Assembly: GCA_012656075.1 (NCBI GenBank)
Contig: JAAKBF010000218.1
Span: 186,001 to 250,000 of the forward strand
Direction: 5' to 3'
Length of the DNA: 64,000 nucleotides
Source: Phytophthora hibernalis
Lineage: Eukaryota; Oomycota; Peronosporomycetes; Peronosporales; Peronosporaceae
Every line of letters starts with the position of its first letter. The stretch's first letter is position 1. Position numbers and translations under genes: made by a program. Of the stretch, positions 43,701-54,406 are shown in pieces. A model generated the notes under the pieces. The model was not told the DNA's origin, did not search any database, and worked only from the letters and a program-made list of their open reading frames with translations.

Positions 43701-44545
43701 TTACACTAATCTATACGTATAGATTCCTTCGTCGTCGCTGGGCTCTTCCCACTCAAAGCCGAAACTCTTGGCAGTCTCCAGGACGTAGTCGATGGAGACG
43801 TTGCGCTTCGTATACGCCAGCAAGAACTCCGACGTAGCCTTGCCACCGTCTTCGACACTGCGACGCCCCGGTCGCAGCAGGTACTTGGCCGTCTCAAAGA
43901 GCGAAACGACGTGCTCCTGTTCATAGATGATGTCGGCACCCAGCACGATATCAAACTTGTCCTGAATCTGTTTCAAGTCGACCCCCACAGGAGCTTCTGA
44001 CACTGCACCCTGTCCTCGTCCACCTCATTAAGCTTGCAGTTGGCGGTCAGCAGATCAATGGTATCGTCGTCTCCGTCCGTGATCGCCACTTGCTTGTCCG
44101 TGAGGTAGGATGCCAGGATGCCAATGAGCCCGAGGCCGCTGCCCAGTTCGATGATGGCCTTGCCAGCGAACCGACTGCGGTTTTGGTACATGAAGTCACT
44201 GAGGAAGTCCCCGGCGCGCCAGAGCGTGAGCCCCGTGGACTGCAGCGTCTGCCCGATGTCGCGGCGCAGGCCGTTGAGGCGGATGGTGATCTCGGCGTCC
44301 TCTTTGTCGCCGTCCTCTAACTGGCCGAACTTAAACACGAACGAATCCTCCTTGGGCTCAATGTCCAGCGCCTTCTGGATGTCCAACCGCACGTCCGACG
44401 ACTCGTCCTCCACGGCGATACCCCGTTCAATAGCGAACTCCTGTAGCGCCGCCAGAGCCGCGCCAGAAAGCATCAACTGTTCGCCATCGCTGTCGCAGTC
44501 GCTGTTCATCTTGACCACGAATTTGATTGACAATTTTTGTGCCAT
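43701..44545 (-). CDS. METTL21-type lysine methyltransferase
   Basis: Class I SAM-dependent methyltransferase of the Methyltransf_16 family. Motif I reads AIIELGSGLGLIGILA, the acidic end of strand 2 ITDGDDDTIDLL, then a post-I block QKLLWG and DIVLGADIIYEQEHV (the DxxY-like motif), and a C-terminal FGFEWEEPSD. The N-terminal 100 residues are acidic with LTLWRAGDFLSDFM before motif I, as in METTL21/EEF1A-KMT proteins, which methylate lysines of chaperones and elongation factors. One base is missing in the C5 run 43982-43986 (frame WGST to WGVDLKQ). Start at 44545 (MAQKLS); a second ATG at 44508 (MNSDCDSDG) is possible. The dispersed repeat begins 115 bp upstream. Converges on the phosphatase gene, 93 bp away. 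Confidence 0.82.
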
Positions 44546-44659
44546 TAGACATATTTTATCTAAATTCGAATTACATGTTTGTGGTGACGTCCAACCGTAC
44601 AAGGAACAGCCAGTCGTGCAAAGATGCGACTCGAATCCGTAAAAATGGTTTCGCTCAAA

Positions 44660-45015
44660 CCAGAAAATAGTACTGGCACACAAAAATCTTGGGATAACAC
44701 ACAGTGGGGTGAGCGACGTGGTTGGACATAGCACCAACCTAACACTGCACGTTCCCGCAGCGTCACGGCGAAGGCAGGGGCAGAGGGCCCCCGCCGGAGA
44801 CGAAAGCGTGAGGGCAACACGTGAGGCCGGAGGTTCTATCTCTATATCGCGAGCGAAGCGAACCGCGGGGGCGCCCAGCCAAGCGCAACGCGGCTGGTCA
44901 TACATAAATTATTAGAGGTTTTTTATGTCTTATCACGACGCAAGGTAGGTCAAAACAATACATTTGCCAGGTCAAATGATTTGCTGGGTGATATTACTGT
45001 TAATGCATGTGTTTA
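44660..45015. repeat. Dispersed repeat, copy 2
   Basis: Second copy of the 19068-19413 repeat, same orientation, 356 bp. It differs by a short internal replacement after GGTTCTATC (CTATATCGCGAGCGAAGCG). It sits directly upstream of the methyltransferase gene (minus) on one side and of the Harbinger-like gene (plus) on the other. Confidence 0.8.
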
Positions 45016-45125
45016 CTGTCCGTTCAAACCAGCATCGACAACTCGTATAATTTGATTTCTCTTCGATTCGATAATCGATGAAATATAAATTATACAGTTT
45101 GGCAGGGAAATTGAATTGCGCGCGC

Positions 45126-45466
45126 ATGGCGGACGGCGGGCAGATCTCGGAGGGGGCTGCATGGACGGAAGGAAATAGACGAATGCTGTTACCGGCGGAC
45201 CTACACCAGCACGACATAGGTATCGCGATACAAGTGCAAGAGCGGTCCTTTGTCTCCCGTGTACTGCCAATTTCGGGCCGCGCGATCGATTACCAATTAC
45301 AGCGAGTTGAAGACGGAGGAAACCATCAGTGGGAAGCTGCAGACCAATTGACAGGACCGAACGCAGGATATTTGCGAGGTCATCTCGAACAACAAAGCTT
45401 TGAAGAGATGGAGATCGAGGACCAAGTGCAGCAGACTGGCGACGGTTTTGATGAGATGGATTTTCT
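45126..45466 (+). pseudogene. Harbinger-like transposon gene, 5' part, cut by a retrotransposon
   Basis: Open frame from the ATG at 45126 (MADGGQISEGAAW) through VQERSFVSRVLPISGRAID and GGNHQWEAADQLTGPNAGYL to GDGFDEMDFL, where the retrotransposon begins. The coding-like continuation EDVFVYGGYIHHGIQAG starts right after the far end of the retrotransposon (50508), so both parts seem to be one gene split by insertion. This N-terminal part has no known domain. Confidence 0.6.
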
Positions 45467-45533
45467 ATCACGCAAGTCACTTGGGGCAAAGAGATGTATT
45501 GTTTGCTGCGGTCAAGTCGGAGGGCGTGGTGAG
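45467..45533. repeat. Split direct repeat B2
   Basis: 67 bp starting ATCACGCAAGTCACTTGGGG; almost identical to B1 at 45705-45771. Outer end of the retrotransposon at its junction with the Harbinger-like gene. Confidence 0.9.
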
Positions 45534-45539
45534 GAGGGT

Positions 45540-45700
45540 TCGAGTGCTGCGAACGATGTGAGAACGGAAGTGAGCTACGATAACTACACGCTCTACTCTA
45601 AACTTGACCTGGCGACCTTGTTGCAGTCTGCGATGAAGCAGCACGTCGTCCGCTTCTTATGCTTCCGGAAATAGGAGTATCCTTCCTGGATACTTACACT
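45540..45700. repeat. Split direct repeat A2
   Basis: 161 bp starting TCGAGTGCTGCGAACGATG and ending GGATACTTACACT; about 97% identical by eye to A1 at 50340-50501. Confidence 0.9.
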
Positions 45701-45704
45701 TTCC

Positions 45705-45771
45705 ATCACGCAAGTCACTTGGGGCAAAGAGATGTATTGTTTGCTGCGGTCGAGTCGGAGGGCGTGGTGAG
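45705..45771. repeat. Split direct repeat B1
   Basis: 67 bp, near-identical to B2, lying between A2 and the recombinase ORF. Confidence 0.9.
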
Positions 45772-45826
45772 CGGCCCCAGAGCTGAGATTATTTTCTCGC
45801 CGCGCGTGATGACTGGGCTGGTCGTA

Positions 45827-46690
45827 TCATTCGTTGCGATAGCCCTTTGACTCCGTGGCCGCCAATCTCGGGTACTCTTCGTAGCAATTTGATAGCCATC
45901 GACCGAGGAACTTTATAGAGAGCTTGTTTGGACCTCCTGCGGCTAGAGCTGTCACGCCTCCAATTCGGATTGAGTGAGACGAGTAGCTGGCAGCAGGAAC
46001 ACCGATCCTTCGCGCCGTGTTCTTAATGGCTGTCACAACCTCTTGAACTGTGAGCGAGGCGCACAGATGCCGGTGTTCATCGACCTTTAGCAATTTTCGT
46101 GCTCGGAGAATATGGTGGAGCCCTTGGACTGGACAGAGCAGTTTGTCGCCGGAGGAATTCATGGTACGCCAGGCGCCACGACCGAATTGGTCGTTTTTGG
46201 CGCCTTCCAGGCCGATTGTCACGGATGAGGCAAGTTTCCGCGTCACTCGTCTGCCGTTGTCGTCGGAGAAAAATGCGTTGTTGGTCTTCAGGCAGTAGAA
46301 CCGACGCGTTTGGCCAATTTTGAGGAATTCTGATCTCCGAAGAAGGAAGAAGTAGCCTATGACGATGCTCCCCATAGCAAGCGCTGTCTTGGTTTGGAAA
46401 TATCGAGAGAGCGATGGAGCATACGCAGGAATGACGGAGTCAGCGGCTGTTTCTTTTGTCGAGGTGAAGATAGGCGTTTGATACCTTGGAGTAACAGGTC
46501 GAGCCTCGGGCTTGTTGGCAGGAAACAGGTCCTTGTATCGGCGATGAAACCAGCCGATGCTGGCAAGTTTTAACTTGATCGTAGAGTACTGATTTCCGCT
46601 GTGGTGATTGTTCCGTCCACCGGTCCAGTAGGAAGTGGCGAAGTACCCCATTCGTTTTGAGGCTGTCGAGGGTGTTAGCCGAATTCGGCG
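45827..46690 (-). CDS. Tyrosine recombinase of the retrotransposon
   Basis: Phage-integrase-type fold. The N-terminal core-binding part is seen as STIKLKLASIGWFHRRYKDL and FQTKTALAMGSIVIGYFF. The catalytic first Arg lies in FFLLRRSEFLKIGQ, the HxxR box is SSHSIRIGGVTALAAGG, and the nucleophile Tyr is in NCYEEYPRLA after KFLGRWLS. All four active-site elements (R, H-x-x-R, Y) are visible. It would integrate circular cDNA. The exact start within the polyprotein region cannot be fixed because the frame also overlaps the preceding RNase H block. Confidence 0.8.
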   Translation of the reverse strand, partial: RRIRLTPSTASKRMGYFATSYWTGGRNNHHSGNQYSTIKLKLASIGWFHRRYKDLFPANKPEARPVTPRYQTPIFTSTKETAADSVIPAYAPSLSRYFQTKTALAMGSIVIGYFFLLRRSEFLKIGQTRRFYCLKTNNAFFSDDNGRRVTRKLASSVTIGLEGAKNDQFGRGAWRTMNSSGDKLLCPVQGLHHILRARKLLKVDEHRHLCASLTVQEVVTAIKNTARRIGVPAASYSSHSIRIGGVTALAAGGPNKLSIKFLGRWLSNCYEEYPRLAATESKGYRNE

Positions 46691-46699
46691 AGGGATAGT

Positions 46700-48478
46700 A
46701 GTCGATTTTACATTTTGGCGATTGGATTTCGGCTCGTGCGTCGGTTTGCCCATGCGACTGCACTCGTGTTGTCGATATGGAATTGGACATGCGCACGCGT
46801 TGTTGTACTTGTTGCTTCCCAGTATGGTCCCCAATGAAGAGCTCCGAGGACTGCACTACGGAGCTCTCTGACATTGATAGAGTCATGTTGCCGGTCATGA
46901 TCCGAGAATCGCTGACGAATGTAAGTTTTCAAAGTAGGCTCGAGCGTACATAGTCCGTCTCCACTGGCGTCCATAAACACATGAAATTTTGGTTCCGATA
47001 CTTCCGCGAAATGAATGACGGGTATCGCGTTGAACCGTGCCGGGTGGAGAAGAATGGCGTGAAACCAACGAAGGTCTTCGATTGTCGACGATGATAGCGG
47101 GCTTTGGCCGTACTTAGGACACCCCGACGCTGCTTCTTGTAGACATTGGAGAAAGGCGCGCGCGGGTGGGAAGCAGCTAGCCACGTGACGGAGGCTACCG
47201 ATCACCTTGAGGAGGGCGGTTCGTGACGCGATTCCGTCGGACAGTATACTTTGGACTCGAGTTGATGATTTGGCAAGTTTTTCAGCGGGTATGGATACTG
47301 TCGCAGTAGTCGTATCCCACAGGAGCCCCAATGCCTTGCACTCGGTGGACCAAACAGTGAACTTCTGCTCGTTGATCGCGGTAGGCCCTAGAACTGTAGT
47401 CATCGCTCGTCGTAGTGACAGATTGGCATCGAAACATTTCGATCCGGTGTCCACCTCGATGCACGTGTGGTCGTCGCACCACACGTTGCCGGTAAACCGG
47501 CGGCTCAATTGGCTGTCGTGCTCGTACAGCGAGTTGATGATGGAGCCTGCGAGTGAATAAAAGGCTGGTGATCCACATCAGCCGAATCCACACGAAAGAT
47601 CGATAACGAGAAGATTTTCGAAGACGAAAGTGAACATGTGAACCGAGTCAGCATGTATCGGGATGTGGCGGAAAGCGCCCGATACATCCCCGAGCATCAT
47701 CAACACGCGTTCTCCGATGTGAGAAGACGTGAGTCGGTGAATTCGCTTTGCGATATCCCGAGGGGGATCGAAGGGAAGCCATCCCGAATGGTGTAGTCGT
47801 TGACCGACGCGCCGAGTGGAATCGAGTAGTCGTTTATTGGGCGGATATCGCTTGCTGCTGACCCGGTCTTAGTGACGGCTCCGAGTGGGCTGACGAAAAC
47901 CTCTGTCCATTGATCAATTAGCCGCGCATCAACAATGAGGTATCTGCCTTCAAGTTGTCCGGTGAGCAGGTGACGACGTATCTGCTTCGACAAGCGTTGA
48001 ATACCAGAGTGGTTTCGAGGACGTGTGGTCTGTCTTGGAGTCGACCCGTTGATCCATTCCGGTCGAACGCCGTGCCGGACTATGTCGTTCCATTTGTCGA
48101 CAATTGGGACTAGCGCGGGGTCGGCCGGCGGCGAAATTTCGTACAGATCTTTATTGGGCCTGGGATCTGATGATGTTTGACCGCGAAGAAGCCGCACGAT
48201 ATCCGGTAGTTTCCACTTGCCGAGCTCGGCTAAGTTGGACCAAAAAGGAACTTGGTCGCTGTCGATTTCATCTACCAGGGTTGGACGGAGTGGCGGTAGC
48301 TGTAATCCAACGTTGTTGTTCTTATGATTTTCATGGATGGAAGCTTGGCTCGTGGCCCGAATGCGATGCAGAGTTGACATGAAGCTTTTGTAACGCAGTT
48401 GGCTCTCCTCTGTGCGACTGGGTTGAGAGGGTGTTCTCGTCGGTCGCACCGGCTGCATAGGTAGTCATAAATCGGCAA
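46700..48478 (-). CDS. Reverse transcriptase and RNase H of the retrotransposon (frame-disrupted)
   Basis: RT landmarks in order: WTEVFVSPLGAVTKTGSAAS, DIRPINDYSIPLGASVNDY, MLGDVSGAFRHIPIHADSV, CGFGWCGSPAFYSLAG and the catalytic WCDDHTCIE (in place of YxDD). RNase H follows: FHVFMDASGDGLCTLE (first Asp), NVRELRSAVLGALHWG (Glu) and FHIDNTSAVAWANRR (second Asp). Frame jumps occur near 47690-47750 and 47500. Sequence style matches DIRS-type RTs rather than LTR elements. Confidence 0.75.
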
Positions 48479-48532
48479 ATTGAGTCCCGAGACCTCCCCA
48501 ACGCTCCGAGATGATCCTTCGTGTTCCGTCTG

Positions 48533-50301
48533 CTAGTGAGTCTGGTCGGAAGTGGGCGTTGGAGCATTTCGAGAACTGGCAGCCCGGTTTGACAGATATT
48601 TCAGACACAGTCTGCGTCCGTCCTCACCGAGCGGAAGTTGGGAAAATTCTTCTGGTGGGATACGGCTAGTGTTTGACGCGCGAGGTCCGCGCGGATTGCG
48701 TTCGTTGTCGGAGGCGCGAGCACGCGTTGAGGATGATGGCTTCCTGTATTGGTTTGAGTCTCGGAGAGCTGCGAGTTTATCGTCGCTTCGGCAAAACTGG
48801 GCTGATACCTTGACCGCCTCGCTGAGGCCCTCTGACAGAACTTTGCAGCGGAAAAGGCTGAATTTCCCGTTGATCCAGAAAGCAAGGAGACGCGCCATCG
48901 TTGGATCAGGACGGGCATGGTCGGCGTAGCTAATGATGAAGTCTTTCGCCGTCGAGATGAAGTCCGATGTTTGGCTGTTGTAGAAGTATTGACTGAACTT
49001 GTGAAGAGTAGCTAGCGCGCTGATCAGGTCGGTATAACTGGAAACCTTTGGAGGAGCTTGGTAGCCATTTTTTGACGAAAAATCCCACAAGTTGATGCCC
49101 TTCTCACCCATGGCGGCCTCATCGGCCCATAACGCTCGCTTACAGTGCATTACTGAGAGTCCGAGCCCGAATCCGAAGGAGTACAAACCTCGTAGTACTG
49201 CAGGACTTGCCATGAACTCCACGTGTGGTGACTGCTGAATAGATTGAAGTAAAGTTTGAGGGATCGTACCTGTGTGGCTGCGGTTGACAATTGCGGCGTA
49301 AATACGGCGGTCGGTAGGAGAGGGGTGGAAAACAATACCCTTCTGTGCTTGTGTGGACCGATGAGAAGATGACTCGTCACTGCTATCGGAGCAGCTATTG
49401 TCGCTGTTGACGCGGCGTCGCTTGGATAAAGGTGCATTCATGTGCTGCACTTCACGAATATCATCGCCCTCGGATAAGCTAGCGTTTTGATCGTCGTCAG
49501 AGCTATCGTGGCTCGTTGGCTGAACTACCGGATGCGGGATCCGGCGGCGCCTTCGAAGTGTTGGGGTCGTCGCTCCAGAAGTTTCGAGATGCGCCGAGTT
49601 TCTGTGACCGGAGCATTGTCTGTATATAGATCGTTGGGTCGGTTGGTACGACTGGCAGTCGCAAAGTCGACGATGTGCTGGCGACGGACGTGTACAAGCT
49701 GTAGCGTATCTGGTTTCACAAGAGGAACGTTGTCGTCTGGTGCATAAGGGACGGATAGGACGGACATCACCGTGGGGGACGCCGGACTTTCGCCTGCGAC
49801 AGGCTTCCAGGATTGAGTCCTGGTGATGACGTAGCTCCATCGGTCCTAACGCAACCGCGTTGGCGCCCTGTCCGGGTTGTAATGCGTAATTGAGAGAGTC
49901 CACCTTGATCACCGATTGGGCGTCTGTCAGAGGCAATCCAGTCGGCCCTTCGGAGCTCACGATATGCAGGATATCGGTCGTTTCGATGCTATGTAGCCCG
50001 AAACGACCCCGTACGACCATGCATCGACGCCGGCTGGTGATGTGTGTACGAAGGCGACCGTGTGGGCTATGTATGACCCTGGCCAAAGTCTGCGTTCAGC
50101 ATCTGAGACCATGCGACGCATTATGGTGTCCTTTGGCACTTGAAACGTGATGGCCTGGTCGTTGTCGTTGGGGCCCGTGATCTTGACCACAGTCGCGCTG
50201 TCCGTGACGTCTTCTACTTCGACGTACTGAAAGTCGGTCAGCTGACTTGCGTGGCATGGTCCTATAAACGCGAGGGCTGCGACGCTAACCGTGTTGGCCA
50301 T
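48533..50301 (-). CDS. Gag-like ORF1 of the retrotransposon (frame-disrupted)
   Basis: Starts MANTVSVAALAFIGPCHA at 50301. The first block runs to about 49990, then shifts frame (IETTDILHIVSSEGPTGLP). It has a Ser/Asp-rich middle (SDSSDESSSHRS), a conserved-looking core IYAAIVNRSHTGTIPQTLL and GLYSFGFGLGLSVMHC, and a C-terminal end with EDGRRLCLKYLSNRAASS, where a zinc-knuckle-like segment would be expected. Presumed nucleocapsid. A further frame shift around 49750 is likely, because the middle reads unlike protein. Confidence 0.55.
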
Positions 50302-50339
50302 TGGCAGGTCGTGAGACTTGGGAAACTTGGGGGGTTGTT

Positions 50340-50501
50340 TTCGAGTGCTGAGAATGATGTGAGAACAGAAGTGAGCTACGATAACTACACGCTCTACTCT
50401 AAACTTGACCTGGCGACCTTGTTGCATTCTGCGATGAAGCAGCACGTCGTCCGCTTCTTATGCTTCCGGAAATAGGAGTATCCTTCCTGGATACTTACAC
50501 T
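50340..50501. repeat. Split direct repeat A1
   Basis: About 162 bp, near-identical to A2; marks the 5' end of the retrotransposon. Ends GGATACTTACACT at the junction with the Harbinger-like gene. Confidence 0.9.
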
Positions 50502-52041
50502 ACACTACGGAAGACGTCTTCGTCTATGGTGGTTACATTCATCACGGCATTCAGGCCGGCACGTTGCGTGAACCTGGACGCGTCGAGAGCAATGAATTCG
50601 TTTCTTTGCTGTTAACCGGCAACGAATCGCATCGAATGTATATATCCGCTCAGTGATGATGACGACAACACCAACGACGATGTTGTTGTCGTCGATGATG
50701 GTGATGGTGACCACCTTGTGCATGGCGTTATCGACAATGGAGTTGATGAACCACGACGAGTCCTTGCTCATGGCTTTGTAGCCTTATTATTGAGTGACGA
50801 CGATCCTCGTGAAGCAGATAATTCGGCCAGTAGCCAAGATGACGACGCCAATAGCGAGCAGAGTGGCGATAATGAAGAAGATAATTCATCAACCTGTGAA
50901 TCGTATTTGCCTCGGGAATGCGAGCAGCACATTATAGAGGCAGCCGAAAAATATTACGCCAAACACCAAGGAACAGCATTGATATATGGGTACTGTACCG
51001 AAGGCTTCTCCGGTACAGGCAATTGGGCTTGCTCTCGCGTGCGGTTGCATGGCACTAGCGATGCACTTGCGAGAAGAAGAATATGAACTTCTTCGGTCTG
51101 AAATCCCGAGTGTCCGATTCAACATCAACGTTTTGTCAGAAAAGGACTGCGTCGACAGATTTAGTTTCCGCAAAATTCATCTAGCTTACCTGCTTACGAC
51201 GTTCCGACTACCCCCGTTTTTCTCGAGCGAAGAAAATATCGTGTTTTTGGCATCGAAGTACTGTGTATTACGCTGGAGCGATTAAGTTATCCTGCACGAT
51301 GGCGGGAGCAAGTGAACAAGTTCGGGCGTTCAAACAGCAACTTGAGTTCAATTTTCTACTACGTGTGTGAACATATTGCAGGGCGATGTGCTCCACTCCT
51401 GCGAGGTGATTGGGATCGGATAAGTGCCCGGCTGGGAGACTTTGCCTCCGCTATCTACGAAAAAGGATCTGGTTTACCAAATCTGTGGGGGTTATTGATG
51501 GCACGGTCCGCAAAATCTGCCGAGTATCGAGCAGCGTGCTATGTATAATGGACACAAACGCTCCCACGCCGTCAAGTATCAGGCTATAACAACACCAGAC
51601 AGTATGATCGTGCATATGTTTGGTCCTGCAGAAGGCCGAGCAAACGACCTCACACTGCTTGAAGACTCAGACTTGGAAAACATAATTTGTCGTGACCTCC
51701 GATTCCGTGGGTATTTGCTCTACAGAGACCCTGCCTACGGCCAGACAGATGTGTTTGCGTCTCCGTTTGACAGAATGAGTGCAACAAGCGAGGAGCTAGC
51801 AGTAAACAAATCATTGAGCAAGGTGAGGATCTCCGTCGAGTGGGGGTTCGGAGAAATTGTTGGTGACTGGGCTATGATGGATTTTAAACGCAAAATGACG
51901 ATCGGAAATGTTCCTGTCGGAATGCTTTACGAGGTGGTAGCTGTATTAGCGAACTTCTTGACAATTGCAAAACATCAAAACGTCATTAGTAACTACTTCG
52001 ATGTAGTTCCTCCAACGTTTCAAGAGTATTTTATGGACTAG
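50502..52041 (+). pseudogene. PIF/Harbinger-like (DDE_Tnp_4) transposase, 3' part
   Basis: Continuation of the gene started at 45126. It reads EDVFVYGGYIHHGIQAG, an acidic linker (DDDNTNDDVVVVDDGDGD), CESYLPRECEQHIIEAAEKY, DCVDRFSFRKIHLAYLLTTF and FGRSNSNLSSIFYYVCEHIA. The DDE catalytic elements follow: GLIDGTVRKIC (first Asp), YNGHKRSHAVKYQAI, YRDPAYGQTDVF (second Asp) and VRISVEWGFGEIVGDWAMM (Glu). This order is typical of HARBI1-like transposases. Frame shifts occur near 50655, 51080, 51295 and 51500-51545, and a 5-kb retrotransposon sits inside. Terminal inverted repeats could not be identified. Confidence 0.72.
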
Positions 52042-52074
52042 AGTAGTTCGGCCTCCTGCGCGTGCAGCAACGTT

Positions 52075-52224
52075 AATTCGTTAATTATACACCTTTACTC
52101 GGCCTAGTTGGAAATAAGAGCAACCAATATGAACAGTCGATTGATTACGGGCCAGATGTGCCGAGTACAGTACGCTAATTTGCAACCAAAGCAAACAATT
52201 CCGCAAGCAACCTGAACAGGCGCG
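52075..52224. repeat. Left 150-bp terminal inverted repeat
   Basis: Inverted copy of 52801-52950 with few differences; inner end CCTGAACAGGCGCG. Confidence 0.9.
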
Positions 52225-52800
52225 ATCGCGCAAGTGCAGTGCGCTGTGAATTCTGCCATGGACCTCGTCGTGCACCGACTCGAGCGCGGAGGCATCCGCA
52301 TGGAGCAAACTGCAGCCTTCATTGACGAGATCTATCGCTCAGCCAAGGGTCCGCTACGTACCTCAACCATTTCGCCGGCAAGAAGGTGGTCGTCGTCTTA
52401 GACAATGCCCCCGCGCATTGCCAAACCGAAGACCGTGTGGAAGAGCACGACGATTTGGTGTTGTTACGCCTGGGCCCTTACTGCCTATGTGCAACCCCAT
52501 TGAGGGTTGCTTGAGTGTGCTTAAGGCTAGGATCAAAGACCGTCTCGCTTTCGCTCGTGAAGAAATTTGCGACCGGTCCAACATGATGGACGATGATGGC
52601 AATCGTCTGACGATATGCGAGCGCCAAATGCGCTTCCTGGAACGCGCTGCGACTGCGAGCATGTCGTGCTTGACCTCGACGCTGGTCGCACGGAATCCGT
52701 GACGGATGGAACTGCACTGCCGCGACGCAGTGAACAAGGCGGCGAAAGGGAAGGGTATGATTTACGGAAAGTGAAGACTAGTTATTTTGTGTGCCGTCGT

Positions 52801-52950
52801 CGCGCCTGTTCAGGTTGCTTGCGGAATTGTTTGCTTTGGTTGCAAATTAGCGTACTGTACTCGGCACATCTGGCCCGTAATCAATCGACTGTTCATATTG
52901 GTTGCTCTTATTTCCAACTAGGCCGAGAAAAGGTGTATAATTAACGAATT
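52801..52950. repeat. Right 150-bp terminal inverted repeat
   Basis: Inverted copy of 52075-52224; inner end CGCGCCTGTTCAGG. Confidence 0.9.
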
Positions 52951-53035
52951 GAGGCCTGAGCAGCCAGCGGCTTAATCATAATCAGGTAGCCGATGATCAG
53001 AAGTATGATCCAAGAATGCTACCAGACAGAACGGC

Positions 53036-54007
53036 CTACGGCTGGTTGGTGATGCTGAAGGAGCCCCTCGCTAGCTGGTCCATGATCATCTTGTTTTGGT
53101 TGACCAGTGTTGCAATGATTCCTTTCAGCGCATTGTTTCGCGCAGCTTGGGCCGCTCTCTTTCTCCATCATAGCTTCTTCCTTGGCCCAGATTTCACTTA
53201 CTCGGAGGCGCGTTCTCCCCTGTTGTCGTTACCGTTTTCATTTACAGCCACGTCCTCTTCGCTCTCATCCAGATCATCTTCTTCGTCGCTGTGCACTTGC
53301 TTTTGTTCTTCGTCACTACTGTAGTCAGCGCCAAGGAAACGCCGCACCTGAATGCGTTCTTCACGGTCCACAGCCCCGTTAGCATCTTGAGCTTGGGTTG
53401 TGTCGGAATCTGCATCACTCCCTGGCACTGATGGCGAATCCTCGTCGCGACCTGAACCATTCTTGCGCCTCTTCAACCTACATCACAGTCGCAACCTAGG
53501 TTTGGTAACTGGACTACGATAGGAAGAAGCACAATCCTTACCGTAAAGCTGCTTTACGCATTGCTTTGTCGCCCGCCGATGCAAGCCGCTTTAGCTTTCG
53601 ATTTTTCGTTCTTCTTTTCCTGTTGTTGCTCATCAAATCTGTTCTTCAGTTGTAAATACCCTTCAAGGAGATCACTCAATCCAGTGTGGTTCTCGATGAT
53701 TCCGCTGGCTCGCCTGCTCGCCGCGGATGCTCGTTTGTGATCCCGCAGCAACGCAGCAACTTTGTCTCGACAGGCTCTTGGCGAGAACGACGCAGTCACT
53801 GCTTCATTTAATTTGTCTGCGACTTCTTGCCATTCTGTCTCCCCTTGGCTGTGAGGCGTAGCGTATGTCTTACGTCGCGTGACGATTTGCATCAGTATGA
53901 GTAGATCGCGTGCTTGGAAGCGAGCGCTTCTCTGGATCAACAACGCGGAACTGCATACTGTCGTACTGTCCACGCACGAGGACGTCTAGCTGGTCGGCAC
54001 CTTGCAT
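53036..54007 (-). CDS. Myb/SANT-like DNA-binding protein, transposon-associated type
   Basis: Starts MQGADQLDVLVRGQYDSMQF. The SANT/Myb-like block reads ARDLLILMQIVTRRKTYATP, TEWQEVADKLNEAV, FSPRACRDKVAALLRDHKR and NHTGLSDLLEGYLQLKNRF. A GT-AG intron (about 53544-53482) leads to an acidic second half (SDEEDDLDESEEDV) and a short end with EIWAKEEAMMEKE and MDQLARGSFS. Such proteins are multicopy in oomycete genomes and often accompany DNA transposons, which fits its place in the island. Frame jumps near 53910, 53205 and 53155. DNA binding is inferred. Confidence 0.6.
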
Positions 54008-54155
54008 GTTGCCGCTCCCGAAGAAGGTTGCCTTTGCGTGATTTGCAGCTTCTGTTGCTGTTGTCCATCAAGGAATGATATTCGTACTTAATTGGATAAA
54101 AACTGTTTGCAGAATTTACAATAAACGATTTACGGGAGCGCGCAACTGTACCACA

Positions 54156-54302
54156 GGGAAGACTATGGAGGGCCCGCCAGCTGGGGAGCACCCTCACAGA
54201 AAACGAACAATACCGGTATAAACACCACAAGCGCATTACCGGTATCGTCGGCAACGCTTGTCAGCGGATGCCGTTGCCGACGAAAATGGCTGCACTGATG
54301 AT
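54156..54302. repeat. Left terminal inverted repeat (about 147 bp)
   Basis: Contains ACCGGTATAAACACCACAAG and the pair of CGTCGGCAACG words; inverted copy at 55225-55372. Confidence 0.88.
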
Positions 54303-54406
54303 GCGATTCGTTAACAGGTTTAGCTGTACAGCTTTAGCACGCCCAGACGGCCGCCATGTACGACAAAGTCTAACCTCCTGACATAGGAGGAGTTGCTGTC
54401 TCTAAG

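Larger units (their letters stand above)
45467..50501 (-). mobile_element. Tyrosine-recombinase retrotransposon with split direct repeats (Ngaro/PAT-like)
   Basis: 5,035 bp, transcribed on the minus strand. Order along that strand: repeat A1 (50501-50340), gag-like ORF, reverse transcriptase/RNase H, tyrosine recombinase, then B1 (45771-45705), A2 (45700-45540) and B2 (45533-45467). A1 and A2 are about 160 bp and nearly identical; B1 and B2 are 67 bp and nearly identical. This A1...B1A2B2 arrangement is diagnostic of DIRS-order elements with split direct repeats (PAT, Ngaro). There is no LTR, no DDE integrase and no target duplication, as expected for recombinase integration. All coding blocks have at least one frame shift, so this copy is probably inactive unless these are assembly errors. 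Confidence 0.88.
52075..52950 (+). mobile_element. Tc1/mariner-like element with 150-bp terminal inverted repeats and half a transposase
   Basis: Ends 52075-52224 and 52801-52950 are inverted copies of each other, starting AATTCGTTAATTATACACC. Between them lies the C-terminal half of a DDE_3/IS630-Tc1 transposase: HFAGKKVVVVLDNAPAHC (second Asp), LLRLGPYSPMCNPIEGCLSV (Asn-Pro-Ile-Glu, third acidic residue) and LKARIKDRLAF. A single-base shift lies near 52360 and another near 52480. The N-terminal DNA-binding half is missing, so the copy depends on another transposase. Confidence 0.82.

Noticed and set aside
45467..50501. LTR retrotransposon
   Set aside because: The repeats are split (A1...B1A2B2), a tyrosine recombinase replaces the DDE integrase, and no target duplication is present.
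53016..53324. 102-codon plus-strand ORF
   Set aside because: It is the antisense of the acidic second half of the Myb/SANT-like gene.
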